A stretch of 57,397 nucleotides of DNA, from positions 1 through 57,397 of the forward strand of contig CACZHC010000018.1 of the NCBI GenBank assembly GCA_902780865.1. The letters run 5' to 3'. This stretch comes from an uncultured bacterium. Its GTDB lineage: Bacteria; Verrucomicrobiota; Kiritimatiellia; RFP12; UBA1067. Shown here piece by piece: positions 43,271 through 52,427 of the stretch. A program made the translations under genes and the position numbers. Position 1 is the stretch's first letter. Each line of letters opens with the position of its first letter. A model generated the notes under the pieces. The model did not search any database. It had not been told where the DNA came from and saw only the letters and a program-made list of their open reading frames with translations.

Positions 43271-43707
43271 TGACGCGTCCCAAGCACCCCGAAGTTGAAC
43301 GGACCGGAAACGGGGATCTTCACTTCGTCCGGGAAAAGCACGCGCCAGGCGCGATCGCCTTCAGCGACGAAGCCGACGCCGGGGAAGTTCAACGCGACAT
43401 TGGTCAGCGCCAGCGACAACGCCTTCTCGGGAATCTCGGGATTGGCACGCGTCTCGCTCTTTGCGAAGACAGTCAGCTTTCCGTCGGGGCCGACGGCGCA
43501 GTCGATCTTCATCGACGGCACGTCAAGTTCCTCAAATGACTTTAGCGCCTCCGCCGTTGCCCTGACAAACGCTTCGCGCCGAACCGCATCGACTTCGCCG
43601 AGGGCGACCTGAGGGACGGCGGGCGCATCCTTCTCACAGCCCGCGGCAGCCGCCATAAGCAACGCGGCAGCCGCCGCCCGTCTCCAGAAAAGCCCGCCGA
43701 CAGCCAT
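43267..43707 (-). CDS. small lipoprotein of unknown function
   Basis: 146 residues with a lipobox 'LLMAAAAGC' (Cys 23). The mature part has no motif I recognise; 'KIDCAVGPDGKLTVFAKSET' and 'RAWRVLFPDEVKIPVSGPFN' suggest a small alpha/beta fold. Joined to its neighbours by an ATGA overlap and a three-base gap, so it is co-translated with the thioredoxin-like protein before it and the ligase-like protein after it, and may be an accessory part of the ligase (inference). Confidence 0.75.
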   Translation of the reverse strand: MAVGGLFWRRAAAAALLMAAAAGCEKDAPAVPQVALGEVDAVRREAFVRATAEALKSFEELDVPSMKIDCAVGPDGKLTVFAKSETRANPEIPEKALSLALTNVALNFPGVGFVAEGDRAWRVLFPDEVKIPVSGPFNFGVLGTRQ

Positions 43708-43710
43708 CGT

Positions 43711-46700
43711 TCAGTCCTCCTCGTATTCGTCGATAGTGACCACGGCGCCTCGCGTCGCCGCCGCTCCGTTCAAAGTGTCCGAAAACCAGACGGCTCCGCG
43801 CGCAAAGGGCTGCGAGACGTCGATGCCAAACGGATCCGCCGGATCGGGCGGGCCCTCGCAACCGCAATCATGCCAACCCGGAAGGACGACACCTGTAAAC
43901 TTGCCCTTGACGTACCCGCGTTCGAAGGATATCTTCATCGTCCCCTTGAAGACTCCTGTCCGTTTGTTGAAGGACATTTTGAGGTCGGAGCTCTTTTCGA
44001 GCAGCTCCAGCGAAGACGGATGAACCCGCACCTCTCCGGACGCAGCGGTCTTCACCGCCCCCCTTGTCGCGCTCGCAAAGCCGTCAAGCTTGGCGGAAAG
44101 GAGCAGATTTGTCTTGAAGAACTGCGTATAGCAGCACTCGTCAAGCACCCCGTCGCGGTCGTAGTAGCTGCCGCGAATCTCGCAGTCGTGGGCCGTTGCC
44201 GGATTCGCGACATGCGCCCAGCGCGCCACGGTGTTCGCGCATGTCTTCATGGCGCGCGGGAAGTAGAGCGACTTGCCGTTTGGCCGGATGCGGACGGCAG
44301 CCGCGAGGTAGTCCTTGCTGGCCCGCTTCAACAGCGGAAGCACCGCGTTTCCGTCGCCGTCTATCGTAACAAAGGCCGAACCGGAAACCGACTGGCCGTT
44401 TGCAAGGGCCCCAGACCACTTCGCCTTTCCGTTGGCCGACAGAGACTTAAGCACTATGTATCCGTCTCCCGCCGGATCGTCAGCCGACATCTCGATCAGG
44501 CTGGCCGTGTAGGTGCCGACAAACGCAGACGCATACGAACCGACACCGACCTTCAGCGGCTCGCCCGACGACAGCTTGAGGCCGGCGGCCGGATCGTCCA
44601 GTTCCGCCGCGATTCGCCCGGCGGCGTCAAGGACGATCCGAAGTGTCTGGCCGGTGCGGCCGGACAGAACGCCGGACTCGACAAGGCCGTCCGCCATTGT
44701 CGCCCAACCGCCCTTGATGGAAATCTTCTTTCCGGACAGCCCGCAGTACTTCGCCGCAATCTTGTTCTTCGCCGAAAGGGAGATGTCGAGAGTGCCCTTG
44801 AGCGCACGCACGCCGCCAGCCTCTTCCGCGAAAAGCGGCAGCGTCGCCTTGATCTTCTTTCCGAGCAGCGCATTTCCGCCAGCCGAAACGTCTGACGCCG
44901 CCGCCACTACGAGCGTCAACTTCGTCTCGGGTCCGACGACCGTCTCGGCGCCCTGCTTCTGTTGGAGGACGAACGTGCACTCGTAGGTTCCTGGTTTCTT
45001 CGCCGAGCCGAAGAGCATGACGGCGCCATCGGCGCAGACAAGCTTGACTCCGCTCGGCAGCTTGCCGTCAACGCACTTGACCTTGACTTTCTCGCCACCC
45101 TTGGCGTTGAACACCGTCTGGGCCTCCAGCGCCGCCGCGGCGTCAAGCGTCGTGAAGAGCGGGACTGTGTACTCGGCCTGAGGGAGAACCGGTTTGTCCG
45201 TGCTGCACAGCGTCACGGTAAGCGCGCCGGCGTCGACGGCCTCAGCCTCAGTGCCGCCAGCTGCCGAAAGACCGAGGACAAATGTCTGGTTGGACATCTC
45301 GGCCGGATCGTCCCGCAGGGAGATCGTCGCCTGCCGGGTGCCAGACTCGCCGTCCGCCCAAGAGAAGACTGTCTCGTCATTCCATACATAGCGTTTCCCG
45401 TTCTCCGCATCGCCGCCAATTACCGACACCTTGACGGCCAAAGGCCCAGAGCTGCCGCCTGAGCGCGTCACGGAGAACCCAGCAGAGCCCTTGAAGGTGA
45501 AAGCCGTCAGCGACGTCTCGTCGAAGGCCGCCAGACCAGGATTCCAGATCTGGTAGACGATTTTCGCGTCTAATGGCTCCAGGGCGATCTCACGCGTGTC
45601 CTCCGCCACGTAGTACCGGCCCCCCAATGCCGCCGCTCCGACGTCGCGCATGGCGGACGCATCGGGCTTCGCACAGCCCTGAAGCCGATACTTGACGCCC
45701 TTGCGGACCGACAGCTTGGCAGTACGCCCGGCCGGAACGAAAGTCGATGCGCTTTCCGTGGGGGTCAAGACCAGCGACGTGGAGACTACGGACGTGAAAG
45801 TCGTGTTGCCGCCATACGACTGCTCCCTCGCCCCCGAAAAGGCCGCCAGCTTAAGCAAATATTCGCCAGATCCGGAGAACGCGCAAGTCACGCTGTTTGT
45901 CCCAGCCGCAACGACGGTCTCAACGCCATCCACGAGGCGAACGACCGAGACGACGAGCGGATTGACCGCATTCCCGCCCGTCGCCGCAAAGGAGCAGCTG
46001 GCGGCCGACAAGCCAGAGAGCCGGAAGTACTCGACGCTGTCGTTGACCTGAAGCTCGGCGCTTGCCGACTCGCCGCCGACGGTCAGCGTCCGCGTGGTCG
46101 TGGTCGCATAGTTCGCGCTTTCGCCAGCGCCGCCCGACAGCTTAAGCAAATCGACAAAGCGGGACATGTTCTCATCGAAGTCACAGGCGTAGCCGTCCGC
46201 CTCATGCCGATTGAACCTCCCGGCGACTGACCCGTCCGCGTTGAGGAGAACGAACGTCGGATAGCTGTTACGTCCGGCCCCGGGGGCGCAGTATGTGCCC
46301 TCTCCCCAGGCATAGCCGAGGCGCCGGTTGCGCTGCAGCACGAATTCGGCTGTGCCCGGCGTCGTCGCGCTCCCGATGGCGATTCCCTTGCGCGACAGAT
46401 AGGACGCGCCCGACTCCTGCCGCCCGGCATAGGAGTTGTTGCCGGAGGCGTAGCGCAGAAGAGTCGGCGGCGCACCCGAGGCCTCGCGGATTTCATAGTC
46501 CTCGGCAACCGCACTGGAGGAACGACGAGGATTGTCCAGTTCGACAAGGGCAATGTCGTTGTCCCGGCACCACCCCAAGAACGAGTCCGTGCAAAGAACT
46601 CCCGCCTCAAGCCCCTGGCAGTGCGGGCACCACATGGCTCCTGTAAAAAACACGAGGACGTTCTTGAACTCCCCGTCCTTGGCACGCCGAAGCGCGGCGT

Positions 46701-47616
46701 CTATGTCCATCGTCCATTCGCCGGCGGCAAAACCTTCTCCCAGCCACGCCGGGTTGCGGAGCGAATTCGCCTGCGGCGCGACCACGGCGACCGATGACGT
46801 AGCGGCCAAGTCTCCATCGTCGCGGAGAAGCGCCAGCGGGATGACAGTGCCGGCGGCACAGCCGTCCGGAATCGTCACGGAGACTTCCCGAACGCCCGTC
46901 TCGCCATTCGCCCAGCTGACGACGTTGGTTTCACTTCCGCAGACGAGCCGATTGACGTAAGCCGCCGTGGCACTGCGCGTCAGCGGCACATTGACGCGCG
47001 TCCCCGCCGGATAGCCCGCCTCAACCTCGAGCCGGGCCACGTCATTCGTCGCGGACAGAAGAAAGTCGCCGCCGTCGTATGGATACGCGCCAAACACCAT
47101 TTCAAGCGAGCGGATGAGCTGGCTCGCAAGCGTTCCGCCCTTGGCCGGCATGATACCGTCCTTCCCGCGAAAGCACATATAGTATTCCGTATGCTTGGCA
47201 GGGGCAGTCCCGAATCGGTTCCAGTAGGCGGCGATGTAGGGGAAACCGACTTCGCTGCCATCCTCAGGGATCGAGAACTTCCTGGCATTGCCGCGCGTCG
47301 TGTCGGTCGTGAAGATCATGATGACCTTCTTCTTCGCCTGCCACGACGTGAATTCGTCCGTCAAGCAGGCGCGCTGCAGCGTCTCGCAGACGCCGCAGGA
47401 CACACCGCCATAGAACACGACCATCGGGATGTTCTTGGAATCGGCCATCGAAAGGCCGCTGGAAAAGTTCTTGTTCCACTCTCCAAGCACAATCGGCCCC
47501 GTCGAGGAGTCAATGATGTCCTCGGAGACGCCAAGCCCGTAGCCATGCAAGGCCGTAGAAACCACCGCAACGGCAAAAAGCCAATGACGCACCAACCCAA
47601 ATCTGCCAACAGACAT
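43711..47616 (-). CDS. giant secreted protein with two thioredoxin folds and beta modules
   Basis: 1301 residues from the ATG at 47616 (GAGAGG nine bases upstream; the ATG at 47625 abuts that site). Signal peptide about 1-30. First thioredoxin fold: 'VVFYGGVSCGVCETLQRACL', Cys74-x2-Cys77. Calx-beta-like domain around residues 165-260. Second thioredoxin fold about 275-440: 'NVLVFFTGAMWCPHCQGLEA' (CPHC, the DsbA motif). Then beta domains, including 'GGSSGPLAVKVSVIGGDAEN' and a put-Ig-like 'KLPSGVKLVCADGAVMLFGS', and the closing 'KRTGVFKGTMKISFERGYVK'. Two redox motifs in one secreted chain is unusual. Related to 37911 and 47650 proteins. Probably acts on disulfides outside the inner membrane, or uses the fold only structurally. 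Confidence 0.82.
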   Translation of the reverse strand: MSVGRFGLVRHWLFAVAVVSTALHGYGLGVSEDIIDSSTGPIVLGEWNKNFSSGLSMADSKNIPMVVFYGGVSCGVCETLQRACLTDEFTSWQAKKKVIMIFTTDTTRGNARKFSIPEDGSEVGFPYIAAYWNRFGTAPAKHTEYYMCFRGKDGIMPAKGGTLASQLIRSLEMVFGAYPYDGGDFLLSATNDVARLEVEAGYPAGTRVNVPLTRSATAAYVNRLVCGSETNVVSWANGETGVREVSVTIPDGCAAGTVIPLALLRDDGDLAATSSVAVVAPQANSLRNPAWLGEGFAAGEWTMDIDAALRRAKDGEFKNVLVFFTGAMWCPHCQGLEAGVLCTDSFLGWCRDNDIALVELDNPRRSSSAVAEDYEIREASGAPPTLLRYASGNNSYAGRQESGASYLSRKGIAIGSATTPGTAEFVLQRNRRLGYAWGEGTYCAPGAGRNSYPTFVLLNADGSVAGRFNRHEADGYACDFDENMSRFVDLLKLSGGAGESANYATTTTRTLTVGGESASAELQVNDSVEYFRLSGLSAASCSFAATGGNAVNPLVVSVVRLVDGVETVVAAGTNSVTCAFSGSGEYLLKLAAFSGAREQSYGGNTTFTSVVSTSLVLTPTESASTFVPAGRTAKLSVRKGVKYRLQGCAKPDASAMRDVGAAALGGRYYVAEDTREIALEPLDAKIVYQIWNPGLAAFDETSLTAFTFKGSAGFSVTRSGGSSGPLAVKVSVIGGDAENGKRYVWNDETVFSWADGESGTRQATISLRDDPAEMSNQTFVLGLSAAGGTEAEAVDAGALTVTLCSTDKPVLPQAEYTVPLFTTLDAAAALEAQTVFNAKGGEKVKVKCVDGKLPSGVKLVCADGAVMLFGSAKKPGTYECTFVLQQKQGAETVVGPETKLTLVVAAASDVSAGGNALLGKKIKATLPLFAEEAGGVRALKGTLDISLSAKNKIAAKYCGLSGKKISIKGGWATMADGLVESGVLSGRTGQTLRIVLDAAGRIAAELDDPAAGLKLSSGEPLKVGVGSYASAFVGTYTASLIEMSADDPAGDGYIVLKSLSANGKAKWSGALANGQSVSGSAFVTIDGDGNAVLPLLKRASKDYLAAAVRIRPNGKSLYFPRAMKTCANTVARWAHVANPATAHDCEIRGSYYDRDGVLDECCYTQFFKTNLLLSAKLDGFASATRGAVKTAASGEVRVHPSSLELLEKSSDLKMSFNKRTGVFKGTMKISFERGYVKGKFTGVVLPGWHDCGCEGPPDPADPFGIDVSQPFARGAVWFSDTLNGAAATRGAVVTIDEYEED

Positions 47617-47649
47617 GCGAAACATCCTCTCCCCCCCCGTCAGATCCGC

Positions 47650-50001
47650 CTACTTTGCAGCCTCCAGCTCAACCGCAAATGCCGTAGAGCCGACAATGCC
47701 GCCGCCCATGCCCACCAGCTTGCCGCCCAACGTGAACAACGCTCCCTCGTATGTGGCCTTCTTGCCATTGTACTTGAAGGACCCCTTGAAAATGCCGGTC
47801 GATTTCTTTGCCGAAAGCTTCGCGGAGCAGTCGTTCTCCCCGGGAGCAAGCTTTTTCTCCTCGGCGACGACCGGGATTTCGGTCAAGTTCCCGAAGCTCA
47901 AGACGGCGCCGTCATACGCAGCCAGGGACGGAGCCTTCCACTTGGCGCCAAAGACCTCGTCGTATGTCCTGCCACCGAACGAGAAGACGCCGGACAGCGT
48001 TCCGTTGGCATAAAGCATCAGGCCGCCGTCGAAGACATTCCCCGAAGACTTCTTCCAGGCACGGACGAAGCCGACGGATCCGCCGTTCTCTACCGCGCAG
48101 GACGGCAGGTGCTCGGCGACAAATGCCGCGTCCAGAACCAGCAGCTGCCCCTTGGCTCCCAACTTCGACTTGCCGGCTATCTTGCCCTTGATCGTCACCT
48201 TGCCCTTCCCGGAGACATTCGCCGTCAGGTAGCCAGCCGGCGCCTGCGACATGCCGCCGTTCCAGACGCCGCTCCATGTCGATGAAAGCGATCCTTCCGA
48301 TTTCTTGCCGTAGACGGGAAGTCCGTTCCACGCGCCCTCCCAGACCGTCAGCCCAGGCATCACAGCGGCGGCAAAGCCGTCGCCGTCGATAATCGGCTGT
48401 CCAGCGGCGTCGATTTCGCAGACGCCCTTGAGCTTCGTCTTCGCGCCAGCGCGCTCGAACGACGCCTGCCACTTGCCGTTCGCGGCGATCTTCCACGTGA
48501 CGCCGCCGGCAATGGAGCGCTTGGCCTTGTCGAAGACTATGCCGTCGTAGGTACCCTTGTACTTCGACGGGAAGGCTCCGACGGCGATGGCCACGTTCTG
48601 GGTAGTGGCTCCATAGCCATTGCTCGCGACGATGATCGCGTCGAAGGAACCGCTCTCTTCCGGCGTCCCCTTGAGAAGCCCCTTCTTCGTGACCCTAAGG
48701 CCCTCCGGAAGCCCCTTGGCCGAATATGTCACCTCGCCGGACGCGCTCTGGGCGGCAAAGGACACACGCGATTCGAACTTGAGATACGAAGTGACGCTGG
48801 AGGCGACGTCGTCGGCAAAGCTGGGCGCTTCGTTGTCGGCCGTAAACGCCATCACCTTGAGCCCGATTTCACCCGCCTTAAGATCGGTCGCCGCAGTTGC
48901 CGTCACCGTCACTGTCGCATCCTTCGACACGTGGATGCCCTGCTTGTTCGCCGTCAATGGATAGGTATTGCCGCCGACATTCGCCGTCAAGGTGCTGTTC
49001 CCGTCGACCTTGCCCGCAAGCTCAAGCGTACCGTTGCGCGGAGCAGTCCACGTCAATGTGCTCGTGGCGTTCGCAGCCAGGGACGAGGCGGCGAGCACCG
49101 CTGAACCATCTGCCGGCACATACCATAAGGAGCTCGCCGTCAGGCTTGAAAAGGCCTCGTTCGCGGCCTTGAACTCCGCCAGTGTCTTCGCTACTTGCCC
49201 GTCCTTGAAGGACACCGTCAGCTGCTGCTTTCCGTACGTTATCTTTGAATCCTCGAAACCAGTCGCCGATATCTTGACGACGATGTCGTCCGACCTGATG
49301 TCTTCGCCGTCCGCAGGCCCAGACACTCTGAACGTCTTGGAACCGTCGGACGAATCCCAGTCAAACGACGATGGCTCGGCCTTGTAGTCTCCGGCGGCGC
49401 GCCCCGAAAGCGAGATGGAAACCGTTCCGGCAGTCTTGGCGCCGCCTGAGCGCGTGATCGTCCCAGTCCACGCCGACCCCATCTTCACAGAGGTGGTTCC
49501 CGCGCTCAAGGCAAAAGTGCTTTTTTTGACGGCAAACTTCTCGATTTCATCCTTTATGCGGCTGACTATGTTGCCGTCGACAAGCGGATAGCCCCAGCCC
49601 TTGCTGACCGCGCCGTCCGGCGCTCGCACGCTGACGCTCGGGAGGATTGGGTAGACGCCGAAATTAATGCGGTACGTGCTGGCCAGCGACGAATAGCCGT
49701 TCGCTCCAGACCAGTAGTTGAGCAGGACCATGTAGAACTTGTAGTTCTTGGCCAATGCCTCGATGCCCGCGCGGTTGTGCTCAAGGAAGGATTTGCAGTG
49801 GTCGCAGCCCTCGCCTTCGTTCGAGTCGTTGATGACGACGACAAGCATTGGATAGCCCGTCGTCTTCGCCGCAGCGCGAACGCCCGTGATGTTTCGCGTC
49901 CAGACGCACGGCTCAGTGCTGTCGCCGACGGTGGGCAGCGAAAATGCCGATGCCGCCAGCGTCGCCAGCGTCGCCATTACAGCCAGCATGATCTTTTTCA
50001 T
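47650..50001 (-). CDS. secreted thioredoxin-fold protein with Ig-like and C-terminal beta modules
   Basis: 783 residues. Signal peptide about 1-20 (cleavage near 'LAASAFS'). Residues 45-180: thioredoxin-like fold with 'EGEGCDHCKSFLEHNRAGIE', Cys66-x2-Cys69. Calx-beta-like part 190-270. Putative-Ig domain with 'GLPEGLRVTKKGLLKGTPEE', a motif of bacterial cadherin/Ig-like folds. Beta modules to the end with 'SAKKSTGIFKGSFKYNGKKA', the recurrent closing motif of this locus. Shine-Dalgarno AGAAGGAGA lies inside the end of the PPIase gene, so the two are in one operon. Confidence 0.84.
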   Translation of the reverse strand: MKKIMLAVMATLATLAASAFSLPTVGDSTEPCVWTRNITGVRAAAKTTGYPMLVVVINDSNEGEGCDHCKSFLEHNRAGIEALAKNYKFYMVLLNYWSGANGYSSLASTYRINFGVYPILPSVSVRAPDGAVSKGWGYPLVDGNIVSRIKDEIEKFAVKKSTFALSAGTTSVKMGSAWTGTITRSGGAKTAGTVSISLSGRAAGDYKAEPSSFDWDSSDGSKTFRVSGPADGEDIRSDDIVVKISATGFEDSKITYGKQQLTVSFKDGQVAKTLAEFKAANEAFSSLTASSLWYVPADGSAVLAASSLAANATSTLTWTAPRNGTLELAGKVDGNSTLTANVGGNTYPLTANKQGIHVSKDATVTVTATAATDLKAGEIGLKVMAFTADNEAPSFADDVASSVTSYLKFESRVSFAAQSASGEVTYSAKGLPEGLRVTKKGLLKGTPEESGSFDAIIVASNGYGATTQNVAIAVGAFPSKYKGTYDGIVFDKAKRSIAGGVTWKIAANGKWQASFERAGAKTKLKGVCEIDAAGQPIIDGDGFAAAVMPGLTVWEGAWNGLPVYGKKSEGSLSSTWSGVWNGGMSQAPAGYLTANVSGKGKVTIKGKIAGKSKLGAKGQLLVLDAAFVAEHLPSCAVENGGSVGFVRAWKKSSGNVFDGGLMLYANGTLSGVFSFGGRTYDEVFGAKWKAPSLAAYDGAVLSFGNLTEIPVVAEEKKLAPGENDCSAKLSAKKSTGIFKGSFKYNGKKATYEGALFTLGGKLVGMGGGIVGSTAFAVELEAAK

Positions 50002-50003
50002 AC

Positions 50004-51212
50004 TTAGTCTCCTTCTTTTATGACACGTTTACGCGGGATTTTCCGCCCTGGTTTTGTTGAATCGCCTTGAAGAGGAATGAGGCAGTCGATTTTCGTCGTC
50101 TTCAGCAGCTCCAGCAACTTTACCGCCATTGCCTCCCGTAGCTTCTTGTTCTCAATCTTGTGGCGGGCCTGTTCCGCAGTAAGTTCGGGCAGAAGCGGAA
50201 CCTTTTCCAGCATAATATGGGCGATTTCGACAGAGGCATCCTCATCTTCAGTCTTGGGGTGCCGCGCCAGCAACTTGATGATGTGCCAGGAATACGGAGT
50301 CTCGACCACGTCACTCATTTCACCAGGCTTAAGCTTGTCGTAGGCCTGCTCCACCTCTGGACGGAGATCGCCTTTATGCAGGCGCTGCGGCTGGTCGTTG
50401 ACATCAGTAAGAACGCCGCCCAGATCTGAACTCGGGCAATCGCTCCACTTTTCGGCAAGGGCCGCAAAAGCCGATGGATCCGACTTTAGACGCTTGCGCA
50501 AGTCTGCTACAAGCGTCCTTTTGAAGGCGTTCGTCGCCGCGTTCGCCTCGTTGTCTGCGTGCTGCTTCTCCACGCGCGCTGCGATTTCCTCGGCCGTAAT
50601 CACCAAAGTCGGACGGACAACCTTCTCGGCATACGCCTGCCAGAGAAGCGCGTTGGTCAGATTGTGTTCGTAAAGAGATTCCAGGGCCGTGATTCGCGCC
50701 AGTTGCCGACGCCCAGCCGCGCCCTTCTTGTCCAGTTCCTGTTTCATGCGGTCACGCTGTTCGACAAACGCAGACTCCGGCACAGTAATTCCATGTTTTC
50801 GTGCCTCCACCGCAAAAACAGCATACTTTACATAATTCCGCAAAAGTTTTGAAAGTCTCGAATTAAATACAACTTTTCTGGCATTCCTAACGGCGGCTTC
50901 ATCCATTTCCGGCCGATGCGGGAATCCATTGACGATATCTTCCATCTCGTCGCGCAGAAGCTTCCATTTAACGCGATCCTGCCCTGCTATGTCTATGAAG
51001 ATAGCTTCGTCATCAAACTGCCGCAGGACATCAACCTCGTCCTGCTCTACATCTGCTCGCGCCCCCTTGACCGATACGCCGCGCCCAACGGCCTCTGCAT
51101 TCTTGATGTCGACTACAAAACCGCGGCCTTCCCCTTCGTCGGCACTTGCCTGAATGCACAGCGCCAGGAGAAGACTCACAATAATCAAAGTACTTGCGAC
51201 TATGGATTTCAC
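50004..51212 (-). CDS. PpiC/SurA-like peptidyl-prolyl isomerase
   Basis: 402 residues from the GTG at 51212, which gives a proper signal peptide (KSIVASTLIIVSLLLALCIQ). The longer reading to 51281 would run its N-terminus through a strong hairpin, so it is not used. Seen: a helical N-terminal chaperone-like part, then the parvulin domain about residues 195-330: 'AFAALAEKWSDCPSSDLGGV', 'HKGDLRPEVEQAYDKLKPGE', 'SDVVETPYSWHIIKLLARHP'. It should help fold exported proteins in the periplasm. It precedes three thioredoxin-fold proteins, which together look like a secreted-protein folding set (inference). Confidence 0.88.
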   Translation of the reverse strand: MKSIVASTLIIVSLLLALCIQASADEGEGRGFVVDIKNAEAVGRGVSVKGARADVEQDEVDVLRQFDDEAIFIDIAGQDRVKWKLLRDEMEDIVNGFPHRPEMDEAAVRNARKVVFNSRLSKLLRNYVKYAVFAVEARKHGITVPESAFVEQRDRMKQELDKKGAAGRRQLARITALESLYEHNLTNALLWQAYAEKVVRPTLVITAEEIAARVEKQHADNEANAATNAFKRTLVADLRKRLKSDPSAFAALAEKWSDCPSSDLGGVLTDVNDQPQRLHKGDLRPEVEQAYDKLKPGEMSDVVETPYSWHIIKLLARHPKTEDEDASVEIAHIMLEKVPLLPELTAEQARHKIENKKLREAMAVKLLELLKTTKIDCLIPLQGDSTKPGRKIPRKRVIKEGD

Positions 51213-51228
51213 ATTTATTTCACTGATG

Positions 51229-51264
51229 AAAGGCGGGGGTTGGTTTGACCCGACCCCCGCCTTT
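51229..51264. terminator. 12-bp stem hairpin between Cys-rich protein B and the PPIase gene
   Basis: AAAGGCGGGGGT pairs perfectly with ACCCCCGCCTTT around a 12-base loop. On the minus strand it follows the Cys-rich gene and would stop or attenuate transcription into the PPIase operon. The T-richer tail is on the plus side, so it may be bidirectional. Confidence 0.65.
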
Positions 51265-51286
51265 GTTTTGCCATTCGGCATTGTTA

Positions 51287-51300
51287 CGGCTTTTTAGCCG
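51287..51300 (-). other. small hairpin after the Cys-rich protein B stop
   Basis: CGGCTAAAAAGCCG, a 5-bp stem with a 4-base loop, six bases after the stop codon. Possibly an mRNA 3'-end or stability element. Confidence 0.4.
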
Positions 51301-51306
51301 CCTTGA

Positions 51307-52122
51307 TTAGTCCTCGTCGTCGTCGCCGCCGAAGAGAACCTTGCCGAACGCGACGCGCTGAGCACCATCAACGGTGTTGTACTTAGCCTGGAAGACAGCC
51401 GTCCAGGTGCCACCGAAGATGTCGTACTCGCCGCACTGGCAGTTGAAGCACCAGCCGTCGCTGATGAGGGCGCGCTGACCAACGAACCAGCCCTTGTAGG
51501 TGCCAGGAACGAAGGAGAGGACGCAGCCCGGATCATCCTCGGGGTCGCAGTAGGCATCGTTGCCAGCCTTGCCCTTGGAGAGCTTGGCCGTCATCTGGCC
51601 GAAAGCGGACGCCCAGATGCTGATCTCATCGATAGCATCCTCTTCATAGTCAACAACCTCGAGATCCTCACCCGAGATGAAGAGATCGGACTCAACCTTG
51701 GTCGAGCTGCCCTTCTTCATGTCATGGAGGTAATCGCGAACCTTCGCCTCGAAGTTCTTGCCGAAGATCGACCACTTGCCAATCTCGAGACCCTCAACAG
51801 CAACCTTGCGGGTAACCTTGCCGTTCTTGAGCGTAGCGAAGAGCGCCGCCTCAGTGTAGCAGCAAGCACCCTCTTCCGCGCAACCCTCGTCATAGAAGAA
51901 CGCGAGCGCGCCCTTGGTGACCTTGAGGTTGGAGACGGCCTTGTACGACGCAGAGCTGGTCTCAATGTCCTGGACAGTCTTGCCAGAGGCAGTGAGCTTG
52001 AACACCTGGATGTCGCAAGAACCAGGTTCCGGATCCTCAACGCAGTCGATCGGAGTCAGCGTAGCCGCCTTGACCGCCGAGACCAGTGCCGCAACAGCGG
52101 CAACAATCATGAGCTTCTTCAT
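51307..52122 (-). CDS. Cys-rich secreted protein of unknown function, copy B, probably highly expressed
   Basis: 271 residues. Signal peptide about 1-19 (MKKLMIVAAVAALVSAVKA). Cys clusters 'EGCAEEGACCYTE', 'AYCDPEDDPGCVL' and 'DGWCFNCQCGEYD', then 'IFGGTWTAVFQAKYNTV', and an acidic C-terminus GGDDDED. Same family as 39773-40567. A near-consensus promoter with an AT-rich upstream element, a structured 300-nt leader, Shine-Dalgarno AAAGGA and a downstream hairpin all suggest an abundant product. It could be a major envelope or extracellular structural protein (inference); no known domain recognised. Confidence 0.85.
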   Translation of the reverse strand: MKKLMIVAAVAALVSAVKAATLTPIDCVEDPEPGSCDIQVFKLTASGKTVQDIETSSASYKAVSNLKVTKGALAFFYDEGCAEEGACCYTEAALFATLKNGKVTRKVAVEGLEIGKWSIFGKNFEAKVRDYLHDMKKGSSTKVESDLFISGEDLEVVDYEEDAIDEISIWASAFGQMTAKLSKGKAGNDAYCDPEDDPGCVLSFVPGTYKGWFVGQRALISDGWCFNCQCGEYDIFGGTWTAVFQAKYNTVDGAQRVAFGKVLFGGDDDED

Positions 52123-52421
52123 TGTTGTTTTTTTTCCTTTGGCTTGTTTCTCCAGACTTGCGGATTTCCGCCTGTCCTTCGACCGGAGCTACCCGGCTGA
52201 CCCGTTGTGGGCGGTGGTTTCATACCGCTTCACTTTCTTGTACCCGCGTGAACACGGTCGACACACATGTTATGCCATTCAGCTCTCTTCGACGGTTTGA
52301 GTTTCGCGTCTCCGATCACCGAACCCTCTTGTGCGTCAGGTAAGTCAACATTCGTTTCACCTGGTTTAACCTAGGTGCCAGGCTTAACGCCTGAGGACTT
52401 TCCCTTCTTCACTCAAAGGTT
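52123..52421 (-). ncRNA. structured 5' leader of Cys-rich protein B
   Basis: About 300 nt between the predicted transcript start and the ATG, with no ORF of note. Stems visible by eye on the minus strand: CAGGC-GTTAA-GCCTG; CACCT-A-GGT...ACC-AGGTG; CAGGT...ACCTG; GCGGT-ATGAAACC-ACCGC; CCGG-GTAGCT-CCGG; GCGG-AAAT-CCGC enclosed by GGAC...GTCT. The density of hairpins with GAAA-type loops looks like a folded RNA. No riboswitch class recognised. Some features (GAAA loops, 'AAGAAAGTGAAGC', 'GAAAGTCCT') recall group II intron domain I, but this is not established. Confidence 0.5.
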
Positions 52422-52427
52422 GTGCGA

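Noticed and set aside
50004..51281. Longer PPIase reading from the ATG at 51281
   Set aside because: No ribosome site, no signal peptide at the N-terminus, and the extra 23 codons span a strong hairpin.
52123..52421. Assigning the leader to a known riboswitch such as c-di-GMP
   Set aside because: Some stem sequences look alike, but the diagnostic core motifs are not present in order, so no class is claimed.
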